From: Marinobacterium rhizophilum DSM 18822
Lineage (GTDB): Bacteria > Pseudomonadota > Gammaproteobacteria > Pseudomonadales > Balneatricaceae
Length of the DNA: 64,000 nt
Reading direction: 5' to 3'
NCBI RefSeq assembly: GCF_000378045.1
Contig: NZ_KB899092.1
Coordinates: forward strand, 129,236-193,235
Below are positions 27,749-38,389 of this stretch, piece by piece. Under the pieces are notes generated by a model. That model was not told the origin of the DNA, did not search any database, and saw nothing but the letters and a program-made list of their open reading frames with translations. Each line of letters begins with the position of its first letter. Position 1 is the stretch's first letter. The position numbers were made by a program, and so were the translations under genes.

Positions 27749-27777
27749 TTGACCCCCGCAATGTCAGCACTTATATA
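27749..27777 (+). promoter_or_regulatory. Predicted sigma-70 promoter of topA
   Basis: TTGACC (27749-27754), a 17-bp spacer and TATATA (27772-27777). It predicts a start near 27784, which excludes the in-frame ATG at 27777 and leaves the ATG at 27825 with AAGGAA upstream as the topA start. Confidence 0.55.
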
Positions 27778-27824
27778 TGCACGCTGATTCAGTTAGCCGG
27801 TCCCGCGCCAAGGAACATTATTTT

Positions 27825-30464
27825 ATGGGAAAGTCTCTCGTTATCGTCGAGTCCCCTGCAAAGGCCAAGACGATAAACAAATACCTCGGCAGTCAGTATG
27901 TCGTTAAGTCGAGCGTAGGCCATATCCGCGATCTTCCGACCAGCGGGACCGCAACTAAAAGTGACCCCAAGGAGCGGGCGCGTCAGGCGGCTTTGACGCG
28001 CAAGATGTCGCCCGAGGACAAGGCGGTTTACAAGGAACGCAAGTCCAGGGAGCAGTTGATCGGCCGCATGGGTGTTGACCCTGACAATGGCTGGGCAGCG
28101 CACTACGAGATTCTTCCTGGCAAGGAAAAGGTCGTCGAAGAGCTCAGACGGCTGGCTGAAAATGCCGACGAAATCTATCTCGCGACCGATTTGGACCGCG
28201 AGGGGGAAGCGATTGCCTGGCATTTGCGTGAGGCCATCGGCGGGGATGATTCACGCTATCGCCGGGTCGTGTTCAACGAAATCACCAAGAAAGCAATCAA
28301 GGCTGCCTTTGAGCAGCCCTCCGAGCTTGACCTGGCGCGGGTCAATGCGCAGCAGGCGCGGCGTTTTCTGGACCGCGTAGTGGGCTACATGCTGTCTCCG
28401 CTGCTGTGGGAAAAGGTCGCGCGCGGCCTGTCCGCCGGACGTGTTCAGTCCGTAGCAACCCGTCTGGTCGTTGAGCGCGAGCGGGAGATCCGTGCCTTCA
28501 TACCTGAAGAGTACTGGGAGTTACACGCCAATACGCGGACTGAGGACAAGGCCGGGGTGCGGCTGCAGGTGACCCGCTACAAGGACGAGGCGTTCCGGCC
28601 GGTCAGTGAAGCGGACACCAGCGCTTCAGTAAAGCTGCTGCAAGATGCGACCTTCAAGGTTGCCAAGCGTGAAGACAAGCCGACGACAACCAAACCTGGC
28701 GCGCCCTATATCACCTCCACGTTGCAGCAGGCGGCCAGCACACGGCTTGGGTTTGGTGTCAAAAAAACCATGATGATGGCCCAGCGGCTCTACGAGGCCG
28801 GTTACATCACCTACATGCGAACCGACTCCACCAATCTCAGCAGTGATGCGGTGGAACAATGCCGTGAGTATATCGGTGATGCGTTTGGCAGCAAGTACCT
28901 GCCCGATGCGCCGGTCGTGTACAGCAGCAAGGAGGGTGCGCAGGAGGCGCACGAGGCCATACGTCCATCTGATGTCAGTATTGAAGCGACTGCACTGACA
29001 AACATGGAGCGGGACGCTGAGCGTTTGTATGACTTGATTCGGCGACAGTTCCTGGCCTGTCAGATGAAACCTGCGGAGTACCTCAGTACGCGTGTGCAGG
29101 TCAGTGCCGGAGACTTTGAGCTGCGTACGCGGGGTCGAATTCTTAAGTTCGATGGCTTCACCCGAGTGTTGCCGGCCAAGGGTAAAAGTGACGAAGACGT
29201 GATTCTGCCGGATCTCAAGGCAGGGCAGACGCTGTTGCTTGAAGAGCTCGATCCCAAGCAGCACTTTACCAAGCCTGCGCCGCGTTATACCGAAGCGAGC
29301 CTGGTCAAGGAACTGGAAAAACGCGGCATTGGGCGGCCTTCGACGTATGCGGCGATTATTTCCACCATTCAGGATCGTGGCTATGTTGAGGTGCAGAATC
29401 GGCGGTTTTATGCCCAAAAGATGGGTGACATCGTTACCGAGCGTCTGACCGAAAACTTTAGCGATCTGATGGATTTCAGTTTCACAGCGCGCATGGAAGA
29501 GGCGCTGGATGATGTCGCCAGTGGTGACAAAAACTGGAAAGAGGTGCTCGATGGCTTCTATGCGGGATTCGTCAAGAAACTCGAGGAGTCGCGTAGTGCT
29601 GAAGGGGGGATGCGGCCCAATACGCCCACCGAAACCGATATTCCTTGCCCCGTGTGCGGTCGGGTCATGATGATCAGGACCGCCAGTACCGGCGTATTCC
29701 TGGGCTGTTCCGGCTATGCGCTGCCGCCCAAAGAGCGCTGCAAGGAGACCATCAATCTGGTTTCCGGCGACGAGGTAGTCAGTGAGGATGCGGATGATGA
29801 AGCCGAATCACGCCTGCTGCGCAAGAAGCACCGCTGTGTTAAGTGTGGTGCGGCAATGGACTCCTACCTGATTGATCAGTCGCGCAAACTGCATGTGTGC
29901 GGCAACAACCCGGATTGCGATGGCTTTGAGGTTGAGCATGGCAGCTACCGTATCAAGGGCTATGAAGGGCCTACCATCGAGTGTGACAAGTGCAGTGCGC
30001 AGATGGAGCTCAAGACTGGGCGTTTCGGCAAGTATTTTGGGTGCTCCAATAGCGAATGCAAAAACACTCGCAAGTTGCTAAAGAGCGGCGAAGCCGCGCC
30101 GCCCAAGATGGACCCGGTGCCCATGCCCGAGTTGAAGTGCGAAAAGGTTGACGACACCTATATCCTGCGTGACGGCGCCAGTGGCCTGTTCCTGGCGGCG
30201 AGCCAGTTTCCGAAGAACCGCGAAACCCGGCCGCCCAAGATCAAGGAGCTGTTGCCGCACAAGGATGAAATCGATCCCAAGTACAGCTTCCTGTTTGATG
30301 CGCCTGTCGCGGATAGTGATGGTAATCCGACGTTGGTGCGCTTCAGTCGCAAGACCAAGGAGCAGTACGTGATGACTGAAGTCGAAGGCAAGGCAACCGG
30401 GTGGCGCGCCTACTTTGATGGCGGTCGCTGGGTGGTGGAAGAAAAAGCCAAAAAATCCAAATAG
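27825..30464 (+). CDS. topA: DNA topoisomerase I
   Basis: 879-aa type IA topoisomerase that relaxes negative supercoils. Toprim domain at the start ([25 protein letters not shown]), catalytic Tyr330 in YMRTDSTN, the RPSTYA motif, then C-terminal Cys4 zinc ribbons (CPVC...CSGY...C from about 608, CVKCG..., CDKCS...) and a final domain rich in Lys. Slightly longer at the C terminus than the enzymatic core, like E. coli TopA. Confidence 0.97.
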   Translation: MGKSLVIVESPAKAKTINKYLGSQYVVKSSVGHIRDLPTSGTATKSDPKERARQAALTRKMSPEDKAVYKERKSREQLIGRMGVDPDNGWAAHYEILPGKEKVVEELRRLAENADEIYLATDLDREGEAIAWHLREAIGGDDSRYRRVVFNEITKKAIKAAFEQPSELDLARVNAQQARRFLDRVVGYMLSPLLWEKVARGLSAGRVQSVATRLVVEREREIRAFIPEEYWELHANTRTEDKAGVRLQVTRYKDEAFRPVSEADTSASVKLLQDATFKVAKREDKPTTTKPGAPYITSTLQQAASTRLGFGVKKTMMMAQRLYEAGYITYMRTDSTNLSSDAVEQCREYIGDAFGSKYLPDAPVVYSSKEGAQEAHEAIRPSDVSIEATALTNMERDAERLYDLIRRQFLACQMKPAEYLSTRVQVSAGDFELRTRGRILKFDGFTRVLPAKGKSDEDVILPDLKAGQTLLLEELDPKQHFTKPAPRYTEASLVKELEKRGIGRPSTYAAIISTIQDRGYVEVQNRRFYAQKMGDIVTERLTENFSDLMDFSFTARMEEALDDVASGDKNWKEVLDGFYAGFVKKLEESRSAEGGMRPNTPTETDIPCPVCGRVMMIRTASTGVFLGCSGYALPPKERCKETINLVSGDEVVSEDADDEAESRLLRKKHRCVKCGAAMDSYLIDQSRKLHVCGNNPDCDGFEVEHGSYRIKGYEGPTIECDKCSAQMELKTGRFGKYFGCSNSECKNTRKLLKSGEAAPPKMDPVPMPELKCEKVDDTYILRDGASGLFLAASQFPKNRETRPPKIKELLPHKDEIDPKYSFLFDAPVADSDGNPTLVRFSRKTKEQYVMTEVEGKATGWRAYFDGGRWVVEEKAKKSK

Positions 30465-30482
30465 GCCGGCGGTGCAGGCAGT

Positions 30483-31004
30483 ATGAGTGTATTTGTTTCC
30501 CGAACCAGTCAGAAGCTGAACTTTGTACAGCTGCAGCTGGAACAGTTGGCCAAGGCAGAAGAGTCGACCGGCTGGAGTAGTCAGGCACAGGTTGAGTGCT
30601 GCCAGGAGTCGCTGCTGTTCCATCTGGAATCGGCGTATGGCGCTCTTTTGCGCGAAATTGGCGATCATTACCGCCTGGATGTTGCTCAGGTCCAGTCCTT
30701 CGCCGATCTGGATGCTCTGTTTGAGCAGGCGGGCGTGCAGTCACCCGAACGCGCCGAGCTGGCTTCGCTGGAACAAGACGCAGGTTCCTGGCTACGGCGC
30801 CTGCGTGCGGCCTATGGCGCCTGCTGGCAATCCGGCGCCAGGGCCCAGGCTATTGACGCACCGCAGAGTCAGTCCGAGATACGACTGGTGCAGGTTAGTA
30901 CTGATGTGGCTGTGTCTGATGTGTCGCCGCAGCTGTGCCGACAATGGTATCGCGAGCTTACGCAGCTTGCTGATCGACTGCGGGCCGGCATGCAGGAGTG
31001 GTGA
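30483..31004 (+). CDS. DUF6586-family conserved hypothetical protein
   Basis: 173-aa cytosolic, mostly helical protein starting 18 bp after topA and likely co-transcribed. Visible: SQKLNFVQLQLEQL at the N terminus, a CCQESLLFHLESAYGALLREI helix, and a C-terminal QWYRELTQLADRLR. It corresponds to a protein found between lexA/sulA and topA in pseudomonads. No known function. Confidence 0.75.
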   Translation: MSVFVSRTSQKLNFVQLQLEQLAKAEESTGWSSQAQVECCQESLLFHLESAYGALLREIGDHYRLDVAQVQSFADLDALFEQAGVQSPERAELASLEQDAGSWLRRLRAAYGACWQSGARAQAIDAPQSQSEIRLVQVSTDVAVSDVSPQLCRQWYRELTQLADRLRAGMQEW

Positions 31005-31108
31005 CGGTCGTCTTTGCAGGCGTGTGACGCGTTACACCTGGGCGGATCCAGGGCGTTGTCATGCCGGCTTAAATGGGTGAGATAGAAACTGAAAGGCAAA
31101 AGGATCGA

Positions 31109-31354
31109 ATGAAGGACGCAATGCTTGAAATTGTCATGCTGGAGTCGGGCGATATTGTTGTCCGTCGGCCGAGCGAGCAGGATGAGCCTCTGCTGACGTT
31201 GAGTTTTTCCGATGAGCTGATCAGTACGCTGGGTGATGAGCGTATCAATATTGCCAAGATCATGCTGTCAGCCGGCGTTCAGCTGGTTGCCGAGGCGGGC
31301 GCGCGTCAGCGTGAGGCCCGGGACGAGGTGCTCAGGCCGCCTGTTGTTCACTAG
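31109..31354 (+). CDS. Small conserved hypothetical protein
   Basis: 81-aa acidic protein: MLEIVMLESGDIVVRR at the start, then LLTLSFSDEL and an IAKIMLSAGVQLVAEAG helix. An AAGGA before the ATG at 31109 decides the start; an upstream ATG at 31073 lacks a ribosome site. Position between the DUF6586 gene and sulA-lexA is conserved in pseudomonads. Function unknown. The gap 31355-31531 shows nothing I can support. Confidence 0.68.
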   Translation: MKDAMLEIVMLESGDIVVRRPSEQDEPLLTLSFSDELISTLGDERINIAKIMLSAGVQLVAEAGARQREARDEVLRPPVVH

Positions 31355-31531
31355 CGGTTTTTTATAAAGAGTTCCACGCGTTAGCGTTAGCCCGCAATTT
31401 CATAATTGCTCTTCATATATGCTTTTCATGTGTGCTGCTGTCAGTAATACCGCTGTATTCGCTTTGGTTCCGATAGATGCTGTCCTCACAGTCACCCTGC
31501 GGGCGTCTGTGAGTTGATGTGTGCAGTCGGA

Positions 31532-31978
31532 TCAGGCGTGTTCGCGGCCTCGTATCAGAATGCCGTGGCTGTCCCCGCAGGCAGAGGCCTGTTCCAGTGC
31601 CTTTAGCTCAAACTCTGACAGATAACCCGGCCACGAGATAACCGCGTGACAGGTGCCGGTGCTAAGAGCGCGGCGGGCGAGATCAAACACGCTGTGTCCG
31701 CTGTCAGGCTGAAGCAAAATCACCTTTCCAAGATCAATGCCGGCATCGGTCAACAGTGTCTTGGGTAGCAGTGCAGGTGGGGCGACCCAGGCGAACCAGC
31801 GGTCATCACGGCTGAGCTGCGCCAGCAGGGGCATGAGCAGGGGCATGCTGGACAGGTCGTTGTCGTGGGTAATGATTTCCGTCAGTTTACCGGCGCGATG
31901 GTTGCTCAGGGCCGGGCGATGGCTGGCTGCACCCTGGTGGAAGGTGCGGCGGTATTTGGGGGCAGGGGCAGTATTCAT
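31532..31978 (-). CDS. sulA: SOS cell-division inhibitor SulA
   Basis: 148-aa SulA, which binds FtsZ and stops division during DNA damage. Visible: the central RWFAWVAPP motif and the VILLQP ... [16 protein letters not shown] segment typical of SulA and the related RecA-fold family. It overlaps the lexA stop by 4 bp, so it is induced with lexA from the LexA-controlled promoter upstream of lexA rather than from its own. Confidence 0.9.
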   Translation of the reverse strand: MNTAPAPKYRRTFHQGAASHRPALSNHRAGKLTEIITHDNDLSSMPLLMPLLAQLSRDDRWFAWVAPPALLPKTLLTDAGIDLGKVILLQPDSGHSVFDLARRALSTGTCHAVISWPGYLSEFELKALEQASACGDSHGILIRGREHA

Positions 31979-32598
31979 AGCGGTTCTCCTCCGCGGCGGA
32001 TGACACCGACACCAAGACCTTCAATGGAAATTTCCTGTTCCTTCAGGTCGATCTCTATGGGAGCAAAATCTTCGTTTTCAGCGATCAGGTATACCCGGTT
32101 CTTGTCGCGCTTGAAGCGCTTTACGGTTACTTCATCGCCGATGCGTGCCACCACGATCTGGCCATTTCGGGCTTCCTGGCACTGATGTACCGCCAGCAGA
32201 TCGCCATCCATGATGCCGATATTGCGCATGCTCTGGCCTTTGACGCGTAAAAGGTAATCGGCAGGCGGGTGAAAAAAATCGGCGGAGATGGTGCAGTGAT
32301 CCTCGATATGCTGTTCAGCGAGGATGGGCGAGCCCGCGGCCACCTGCCCCACGATGGGCAGGCTTTCGTTGGCGGCATCGAGCCCTGGGTCTGGTAGTCG
32401 AATGCCGCGAGAAGTGCCGGGTATTATTTCAATCGCACCCTTGCGGGCCAGTGCCTTGAGATGCTCTTCTGCAGCATTGGCCGACTTGAAGCCAAGCTCG
32501 CGTGCTATGTCTGCCCGCGTAGGCGGATAGCCGGTGGTTTCGATATGCTGCTTGATGCACTCGAGCACATCCGTTTGTCGGCGGGTCAGTTTCATCAT
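31975..32598 (-). CDS. lexA: LexA repressor
   Basis: 207-aa SOS repressor/protease. Winged helix DNA-binding domain (1-70, [25 protein letters not shown]), cleavage site Ala88-Gly89 (VAAGSP), and catalytic Ser123 (GQSM) and Lys160 (VTVKRF). Start is ATG 32598 or the adjacent ATG 32595. Two LexA boxes lie in its promoter, giving autoregulation, and sulA is translationally coupled. Confidence 0.97.
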   Translation of the reverse strand: MMKLTRRQTDVLECIKQHIETTGYPPTRADIARELGFKSANAAEEHLKALARKGAIEIIPGTSRGIRLPDPGLDAANESLPIVGQVAAGSPILAEQHIEDHCTISADFFHPPADYLLRVKGQSMRNIGIMDGDLLAVHQCQEARNGQIVVARIGDEVTVKRFKRDKNRVYLIAENEDFAPIEIDLKEQEISIEGLGVGVIRRGGEPL

Positions 32599-32604
32599 CT
32601 TGGC

Positions 32605-32620
32605 CTGTTGTTTTATACAG
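32605..32620. promoter_or_regulatory. LexA box 1 (lexA)
   Basis: CTGTTGTTTTATACAG: perfect CTGT-N8-ACAG, 6 bp upstream of the lexA start. Confidence 0.85.
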
Positions 32621-32623
32621 TAC

Positions 32624-32639
32624 GTGTAAGTATATACAG
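32624..32639. promoter_or_regulatory. LexA box 2 (lexA)
   Basis: GTGTAAGTATATACAG: one mismatch to CTGT-N8-ACAG. It covers the lexA -10 (TATACT). The two boxes are 19 bp apart start to start, close to two helical turns, so dimers would bind the same face. Confidence 0.75.
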
Positions 32640-32656
32640 TACTTTAATCCGGTAAA
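32629..32656 (-). promoter_or_regulatory. Predicted lexA-sulA promoter
   Basis: On the minus strand TTTACC (32656-32651), a 16-bp spacer and TATACT (32634-32629). The -10 lies inside LexA box 2. Confidence 0.55.
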
Positions 32657-32663
32657 GCAAATT

Positions 32664-32679
32664 CTGTTGATATATCCAG
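32664..32679. promoter_or_regulatory. LexA box 3 (dinG)
   Basis: CTGTTGATATATCCAG: one mismatch to CTGT-N8-ACAG. It covers the probable -35 of dinG, whose -10 is TAGAAT at 32688-32693, so dinG should be SOS-controlled separately from lexA-sulA. Confidence 0.7.
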
Positions 32680-32727
32680 TGTTTTGCTAGAATCGCGGCT
32701 CCTGTCTCAGTCGATCCGGATGCTGCG

Positions 32728-34851
32728 TTGCTAACCGAGGACCTTAAAAAACAGATTCAGCAGGCCTATCGGGCGTTCCTTGATGCCAAGGGCCTGAAGT
32801 CGCGCTACGGGCAGCGTCAGATGGTAGCCGCGGTGGCGCGCGTCATCGGTGGTATTGAGGCCGATGCATCGGGTGTGCGCCAGTCCCAGGGACATGTCGT
32901 GCTGGTGGAAGCCGGCACCGGTACGGGCAAGACGCTGGCGTACCTGCTGGGAACCATTCCGATTGCCAGGGCTGCCACCAAGAAACTGGTGCTGTCGACG
33001 GCCACCGTGGCCTTGCAGGAGCAGTTGCTATACAAGGATCTGCCCGACATTGCCCTGCATGCCCAGCTGCCGGTCAAGGTGAGTCTGGCCAAGGGGCGCG
33101 GGCGTTATCTGTGCATCAACAAGGCTGAACGCCTGCTCGATAGCCAGGATGCCATGGGCCAGATCGCACTGTATGAAGATGAGCAGGTGCACAAGCTGGA
33201 TGAGGCAGATCTGGGGCTTTATCGGGATCTGCTAAACGAGTTTGCGTCGGGGCGCTGGGACGGTGATCGTGATAACCTCAAGCGCGAGCTGGAGGACCAG
33301 TTGTGGCATCCGCTCACCAGTGATCATTTGCAGTGCACCAACCGGCGCTGTCATAACTTCAGTGCCTGCCCGTTCTATCGCGCCCGGGAATCGCTGGATC
33401 AGGCGGAGGTGGTGATCGCGAACCACGACCTCGTGATGGCGGATCTCGCGCTGGGCGGGGGGGCCATTTTGCCGGACCCCGCCGACAGCATCTATGTGTT
33501 CGACGAAGGCCACCATCTGGCGGCGAAGGCCATCGGCCATTTCTCGTACAGCATGCGGGTGGCCGGCAGTATTCGCTGGCTTTCGGCGGCGACGCGACAG
33601 CTCGAAAAAATGCGTGTTGACTGTGGCGAGCACCAGGTACTCTCCACCTATGTGTCGCAGCTGGCGCAGCCTTTTACAGACCTGAACCAGTGTCTGGAGA
33701 GCTTCCAGCGCACCTTGCGCGCATTGCTGACCGAGTCAAACGGCAGTCCCAAGTCGGATCGTTTTCGCTTCCCCAACGGGCAGCTTCCGGAAGCGCTGCG
33801 TATTGAGGCCGGTGATCTGACCCTGGTGGCCGACAAGGCGGCGGTCAAATTTGAACAGATCGTAGAGCTGCTGAAAGAGGCCATCGATGGCGGCATTCCG
33901 GAGATAGAAAAGGATGCAGCCGAGCGCTGGTATCCGCAAACCGGGCTGCTGCTGGCTCGAATGCAGGCGATTCACGCGCTGGTACGTTCCTACCGCAATC
34001 CCGATCCCGCCGGCGCGTCGCCCACGGCGCGCTGGATCAATGTTGTCGAATCCGCCGACGGGATTGATTTTGAATGCCGCAGCAGTCCGGTATCTGCCGC
34101 GGCGACACTGAGCGAACACCTTTGGCAACACTGTTACGGCGCTGTCGTGACATCGGCCACCTTGACGGCGCTGGGGCAGTTCGATCGTGTGCTGGTGGAC
34201 CTGGGCCTGCCCGCGGACAGCCCGTGTGAACGACTGCAAAGTCCGTTTGATCATCAACGCTGCGCCGAACTCTGGGTGCCGCCGATGCAGGCAGACCCGT
34301 CCAACCCGGAAGCACATACAGCCGAGGTAGCGGAGTTTCTCGCCAAGCGGCTGCCGCAGGCAACGGCGACCCTGGTTTTGTTCAGCTCATGGCGTCAGAT
34401 GCGCACTGTGCTTGAACAGTTGGATGAATCCATTAAGAATACCATTCTGTCCCAGGGGCAGTTTTCGAAGAACGAAATACTGCAGCAGCACCGTGCGGCG
34501 ATTGATAAGGGCACGCAGAGTATTATTTTCGGTCTGGCGTCGTTTGCCGAGGGTGTCGATTTGCCCGGCGACTACCTTACCGAAGTCATTATTGCCAAGC
34601 TGCCTTTCAGCGTGCCGGATGACCCGGTGGATGCGACCATGGCGGAGTGGATTGAACGCCAGGGCGGTAATGCGTTTATCGACTGGAGCGTTCCGGTCGC
34701 TTCCATGCGGCTTACCCAGGCGGTAGGGCGCTTGCTCAGAACAGAACAAGATAGCGGCAACATTATATTGCTGGATCGCCGAGTGGTAACCAAACGATAT
34801 GGCAGACAGCTGCTGGATGCGTTGCCACCTTTCAGGCGCAAACTGAACTAA
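32728..34851 (+). CDS. dinG: ATP-dependent DNA helicase DinG
   Basis: 707-aa XPD-like superfamily 2 helicase. Walker A EAGTGTGKT (61-69), four Cys for a 4Fe-4S cluster (129, 203, 208, 214), DEGH box (259-262) and late motifs (FGLASFAEGVDLPGD; RLTQAVGRLLR). DinG unwinds R-loops and damaged DNA. The start is a TTG at 32728, aligning with homologues; the nearby ATG at 32720 is out of frame. A LexA box lies upstream. Confidence 0.93.
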   Translation: MLTEDLKKQIQQAYRAFLDAKGLKSRYGQRQMVAAVARVIGGIEADASGVRQSQGHVVLVEAGTGTGKTLAYLLGTIPIARAATKKLVLSTATVALQEQLLYKDLPDIALHAQLPVKVSLAKGRGRYLCINKAERLLDSQDAMGQIALYEDEQVHKLDEADLGLYRDLLNEFASGRWDGDRDNLKRELEDQLWHPLTSDHLQCTNRRCHNFSACPFYRARESLDQAEVVIANHDLVMADLALGGGAILPDPADSIYVFDEGHHLAAKAIGHFSYSMRVAGSIRWLSAATRQLEKMRVDCGEHQVLSTYVSQLAQPFTDLNQCLESFQRTLRALLTESNGSPKSDRFRFPNGQLPEALRIEAGDLTLVADKAAVKFEQIVELLKEAIDGGIPEIEKDAAERWYPQTGLLLARMQAIHALVRSYRNPDPAGASPTARWINVVESADGIDFECRSSPVSAAATLSEHLWQHCYGAVVTSATLTALGQFDRVLVDLGLPADSPCERLQSPFDHQRCAELWVPPMQADPSNPEAHTAEVAEFLAKRLPQATATLVLFSSWRQMRTVLEQLDESIKNTILSQGQFSKNEILQQHRAAIDKGTQSIIFGLASFAEGVDLPGDYLTEVIIAKLPFSVPDDPVDATMAEWIERQGGNAFIDWSVPVASMRLTQAVGRLLRTEQDSGNIILLDRRVVTKRYGRQLLDALPPFRRKLN

Positions 34852-34863
34852 CAGGGTTTCACA

Positions 34864-36564
34864 TTGAATAACGACGATAAAAGCAAAAAGCGTAGACGTC
34901 CGTCACGCGGCTCTTCACGCAAGCGTTCGGGCTCCCGTCAGCGTAGCGAAACCAAGACAGAGCACAAATGGTCACCGGCCGATTTTGTGGTGCCCGTCCA
35001 GGAAGGCAAGTCACGTTTTCATGACTTCAACTTGCCGGACGCCGTACTGCATGCCATACAGGATCAGGGCTTCCAGTACTGCACGCCGATCCAGGCTGCC
35101 ACCATTGAGCCCGCGCTTGCAGGCAAGGACATTATTGGCAAAGCCCAGACGGGAACCGGCAAGACCGCGGCCTTTCTGACCGGCATCATTACGGACCTGC
35201 TCGACTTCCCGCTGGGTGAAGAGCGGCGCCTGGGTGAGCCCCGGGTGTTGATCGTGGCGCCGACGCGTGAGCTTGCGCTGCAGATCGCATCCGATGCGGT
35301 GGATCTGGGCAAGTACGCCGATATCAGCGTCGTTGCGCTGGTGGGTGGAATGGATTACGAGAATCAGCGTGCACAGCTGCGTGAGCGTCCGGTGGACATT
35401 CTGGTGGCGACGCCGGGTCGCCTGATTGATTTCGTGCGCTCCAAAGACGTGGATTTGTACAACGTTGAAGTACTGGTGCTGGATGAAGCCGACCGAATGC
35501 TGAGCATGGGCTTTATCCCCGACGTGCGTACCATCATTCGCCAGACCCCGCGCAAGGGGGAAGACCGTCAGACACTGCTGTACAGCGCCACCTTCTCGGA
35601 CGATATCATGAGTCTGGCGCAGCAATGGACAGTGGACCCGGTGCGGGTTGAAATCGAAGCTGATCGCAAGACCACGGATAATATCAGCCAGACCGTATTC
35701 CTGGTGTCCAGCAGCCAGAAGTATCGTTTGTTGCGCAACTATATTCGCGTTAACGGTATCGAGAAGGTCATCGTGTTTGGCAACCGGCGTCACGAGACCC
35801 GCGCCCTGGCCGAGCGGCTTGAAAAGGATGGACTGCGTGCTGCGCTGATGTCCGGCGAGATTCCCCAGAACAAGCGTCTGCGCACGCTGGAAGATTTCCG
35901 TAATGGCAAGATCCAGGTGCTGGTGGCGACCGATGTTGCCGGCCGAGGGATTCATATCGACGGCGTCACCCACGTCATCAACTATCAACTGCCGGAAGAT
36001 CCGGAAGACTATGTGCACCGCATTGGCCGCACAGGACGTGCCGGTGCCACCGGGGCGTCGGTGTGTTTTGCCTGTGAAAACGACTCTTTCCTGATTCCGG
36101 AAATCGAAGTGGAAACCGGCGTAAAAATGAACTGCCTGCACCCTGATCCCGAGCTGCTGCTCGACGTGCCTGCGGTCAAGGCGCAATCCTCTGAGACTGT
36201 CGATGCAGATGCCAGCGCATCGGCTTCTGCCGCCGAGGCTGAGCCGAAGCCTGAGGCGGGCGCTGATGCTGCCAGTGAGGTCAGTACGCCCGACGACGCG
36301 TCGGTGGCGCCGGCTGCAGAACGTGCGGTGGAGGCGGAAGCTGGCGCTGATACTGCACGGCAAAAGCCGGCACAGGTAGAGCCCGCGGTGGAGCCTGCGG
36401 ATGTTCCGGCAGGGGAGACCACCGTTACTGGCGAGGCGCCCGCAGCAGAAGTCCCGGCCGCTGAGAAAAGCAAAAACTCGGATAATGCGCCTCAGAGTCG
36501 TACGGCTGATGCTGCTGCATCAGGTGAAGCAACGGATGAGCCAAAGTCGACGCCGACAGCCTGA
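34864..36564 (+). CDS. rhlB: DEAD-box ATP-dependent RNA helicase RhlB
   Basis: 566-aa RNA helicase. A basic N-terminal tail (1-35, Arg/Ser/Lys-rich), Q-motif region around FQYCTPIQ, Walker A AQTGTGKT (94-101), [12 protein letters not shown] (207-210), YSAT, and [10 protein letters not shown] make a complete core. From about 430 there is an Ala/Glu/Pro/Ser low-complexity tail. The sequence is closest to pseudomonad RhlB, the RNA degradosome helicase. Start is TTG 34864, 12 bp after dinG, the only start preserving the basic tail. Confidence 0.9.
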   Translation: MNNDDKSKKRRRPSRGSSRKRSGSRQRSETKTEHKWSPADFVVPVQEGKSRFHDFNLPDAVLHAIQDQGFQYCTPIQAATIEPALAGKDIIGKAQTGTGKTAAFLTGIITDLLDFPLGEERRLGEPRVLIVAPTRELALQIASDAVDLGKYADISVVALVGGMDYENQRAQLRERPVDILVATPGRLIDFVRSKDVDLYNVEVLVLDEADRMLSMGFIPDVRTIIRQTPRKGEDRQTLLYSATFSDDIMSLAQQWTVDPVRVEIEADRKTTDNISQTVFLVSSSQKYRLLRNYIRVNGIEKVIVFGNRRHETRALAERLEKDGLRAALMSGEIPQNKRLRTLEDFRNGKIQVLVATDVAGRGIHIDGVTHVINYQLPEDPEDYVHRIGRTGRAGATGASVCFACENDSFLIPEIEVETGVKMNCLHPDPELLLDVPAVKAQSSETVDADASASASAAEAEPKPEAGADAASEVSTPDDASVAPAAERAVEAEAGADTARQKPAQVEPAVEPADVPAGETTVTGEAPAAEVPAAEKSKNSDNAPQSRTADAAASGEATDEPKSTPTA

Positions 36565-36662
36565 TTGGCGCGGACGCCTGCGCGGGATTCTTGTGCAGGC
36601 GTCACTCGGTTGCCTCATTGGCGATTCGGTTCGATATGCATATTTCCAGGGAGTTTTGATTA

Positions 36663-37685
36663 ATGAATGGCGGGATGCGAGTAACCGTGTTGGGCGGTGG
36701 CAGCTTTGGTACTGTGCTGGCCAATATCATGGCGGAAAAAGGCATTCAGGTTAGGCTCTGGATGCGCGATGCGCAGCAGGTCGAGAAAGTTCGCCAGAGT
36801 CGAGAGAATAGCAAGTACCTGCCGGGCTATCGTCTGGCCGCTTCCCTGCAAGCCCACTCCAGTCTTGAAGAGGCGCTGGACGGGGCCGCGCTGGTGTTCG
36901 TGGCGATTCCCAGTGGCGGCTTTCGCGCCGTGGTTCACGAGGCTCGCGCCTATATGGTGCCCGGGCAGATGGTTGTCAGCACCACCAAGGGCATAGAAGC
37001 CGGCACCTTCAGCTTGATGAGTGAAATCCTCAGTGATGAGCTCCCCGATGCGCAAATTGGTGTGCTGAGTGGGCCTAACCTGGCCAAGGAAGTCGCTGCG
37101 CACCAGCTCACGGCGACGGTTGTCGCCAGTGAAAGCGAGGCGCTGCGAGAGCTGGTGCAGAGCACGCTGCATACGGCTTATTTTCGAGTTTATGCCAGTA
37201 CCGACATGTATGGTGTTGAGCTCGGTGGCGCGCTCAAAAATATCTACGCCATTGCAGCGGGTTTGAGTAATGCGCTGGGTATGGGGGAGAATACCCGTAG
37301 CATGCTGATGACGCGCAGCCTGGCGGAAATGAGTCGCTTCGCTGTCAGCATGGGCGCCAATCCTCTGACCTTCCTGGGGCTGGCGGGTGTGGGTGACCTG
37401 ATCGTGACCTGCATGTCGCCGCTGTCGCGCAATTACCGCGTGGGGTTTGCTCTGGGCGAAGGCAAGTCGCTGGAGCAGGCAGTTGCGGCACTGGGTGAGG
37501 TAGCGGAAGGCGTCAATACGTTGCACCGGGTCAAGGAAAAGGCCGATCAGCTAGGGATCTATATGCCCTTGGTGGCGGGCCTCTATGAGGTGGTCTTCAA
37601 TCATGCGCCGGCGGCAGCGGTGGCCAAGATGCTGATGCTCAACGAGCAAAGTAGCGATGTCGAGTTCGTTCTGCCGCGCAGCTGA
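36663..37685 (+). CDS. gpsA: NAD(P)-dependent glycerol-3-phosphate dehydrogenase
   Basis: 340-aa enzyme making sn-glycerol 3-phosphate from dihydroxyacetone phosphate for phospholipids. N-terminal Rossmann motif [12 protein letters not shown], the segment [10 protein letters not shown], and the substrate-binding [13 protein letters not shown] with the catalytic Lys. Length is typical. Preceded by AGGGAG and followed 30 bp later by sixA. Confidence 0.96.
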   Translation: MNGGMRVTVLGGGSFGTVLANIMAEKGIQVRLWMRDAQQVEKVRQSRENSKYLPGYRLAASLQAHSSLEEALDGAALVFVAIPSGGFRAVVHEARAYMVPGQMVVSTTKGIEAGTFSLMSEILSDELPDAQIGVLSGPNLAKEVAAHQLTATVVASESEALRELVQSTLHTAYFRVYASTDMYGVELGGALKNIYAIAAGLSNALGMGENTRSMLMTRSLAEMSRFAVSMGANPLTFLGLAGVGDLIVTCMSPLSRNYRVGFALGEGKSLEQAVAALGEVAEGVNTLHRVKEKADQLGIYMPLVAGLYEVVFNHAPAAAVAKMLMLNEQSSDVEFVLPRS

Positions 37686-37715
37686 GAGGCTGCCGGCGAC
37701 TAGCAGAGGTCAGGC

Positions 37716-38174
37716 ATGGAACTATTTGTCATGCGCCACGGTGAAGCGGGCTGGGACGCGCCGGTGGATGCAGAGCGGTCCCTGACGCCTGCGGGTACAG
37801 CCGCTGTACGGGCGATGCTGGCGGCCAACGTGCAGCAGCTGGCCGGGGTCAAGGCGGTTGTTTCAAGCCCTTATCTGAGGGCGCGCCAGACCGCTGCGCT
37901 CGTCGCCGAGGTGCTCGGTGTACCGATACTGGCGCCGAAGGTGGCCTTCGTGCCGGAATCCTCTGTGAGCGATGCGCTGGCTCAGCTCGAACAGTTGCCC
38001 TGGCCGGGGGTGCTGATGGTGGCGCATCAGCCTCTGCTGGGTAATCTGGTTGCTACGCTGCTGGATGGAAATGCGCGTTATGCCGAGCCCATGGACCCGG
38101 GTGCTCTCGTCATGCTGGAACTTGACTGGCCGGCGGCGGGCATGGCGCGCCTGATAAAAAAACTGGATGCCTGA
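37716..38174 (+). CDS. sixA: Phosphohistidine phosphatase SixA
   Basis: 152-aa histidine-phosphatase-superfamily protein: catalytic RHG (His8), second motif SSPYLRARQTA, and VAHQPLLG with the later His. SixA removes phosphate from histidine in phosphotransfer proteins (nitrogen PTS). It follows gpsA by 30 bp and is likely in the same transcript. Confidence 0.9.
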   Translation: MELFVMRHGEAGWDAPVDAERSLTPAGTAAVRAMLAANVQQLAGVKAVVSSPYLRARQTAALVAEVLGVPILAPKVAFVPESSVSDALAQLEQLPWPGVLMVAHQPLLGNLVATLLDGNARYAEPMDPGALVMLELDWPAAGMARLIKKLDA

Positions 38175-38353
38175 GCGTTCTGTCAGCCAATTTCCTCATC
38201 CTCAATCAGACGCTTCAGCCATCCAGGCCGCGCAGCAGCATGCAGGCTTGTTCTGCCGTGCGCTCACCCAGTCTCGGCTGGATGGTGCTGGATGGTGCTG
38301 GCGGGTAACAGTTCCCTTTCGCGCATCATTCTTCGCTGTCTGTCGGCCGTAAT

Positions 38354-38381
38354 GGCACCAGGCGAGTATTCGCCTGGTGCC
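38354..38381. terminator. Hairpin between sixA and the ligase gene
   Basis: Perfect 12-bp inverted repeat (38354-38365 with 38370-38381) with a 4-nt loop, between convergent genes and 8 bp from the ligase stop. No T tract on either side. A 10-bp unit repeated twice (gatggtgctg, 38281-38300) lies upstream in the same gap; no gene is supported in 38175-38389. Confidence 0.5.
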
Positions 38382-38389
38382 CGCTCACA

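Noticed and set aside
27777-27824. Upstream ATG for topA
   Set aside because: It lies within the predicted promoter -10 region; the ATG at 27825 has a ribosome site and matches the family.
35011-36363. 450-codon open frame antisense to rhlB
   Set aside because: Shadow of the helicase gene; His/Asn/Gln-rich product with no family features.
38167-38352. 61-codon open frame after sixA
   Set aside because: No ribosome site, includes the gatggtgctg repeat, and no protein-like pattern.
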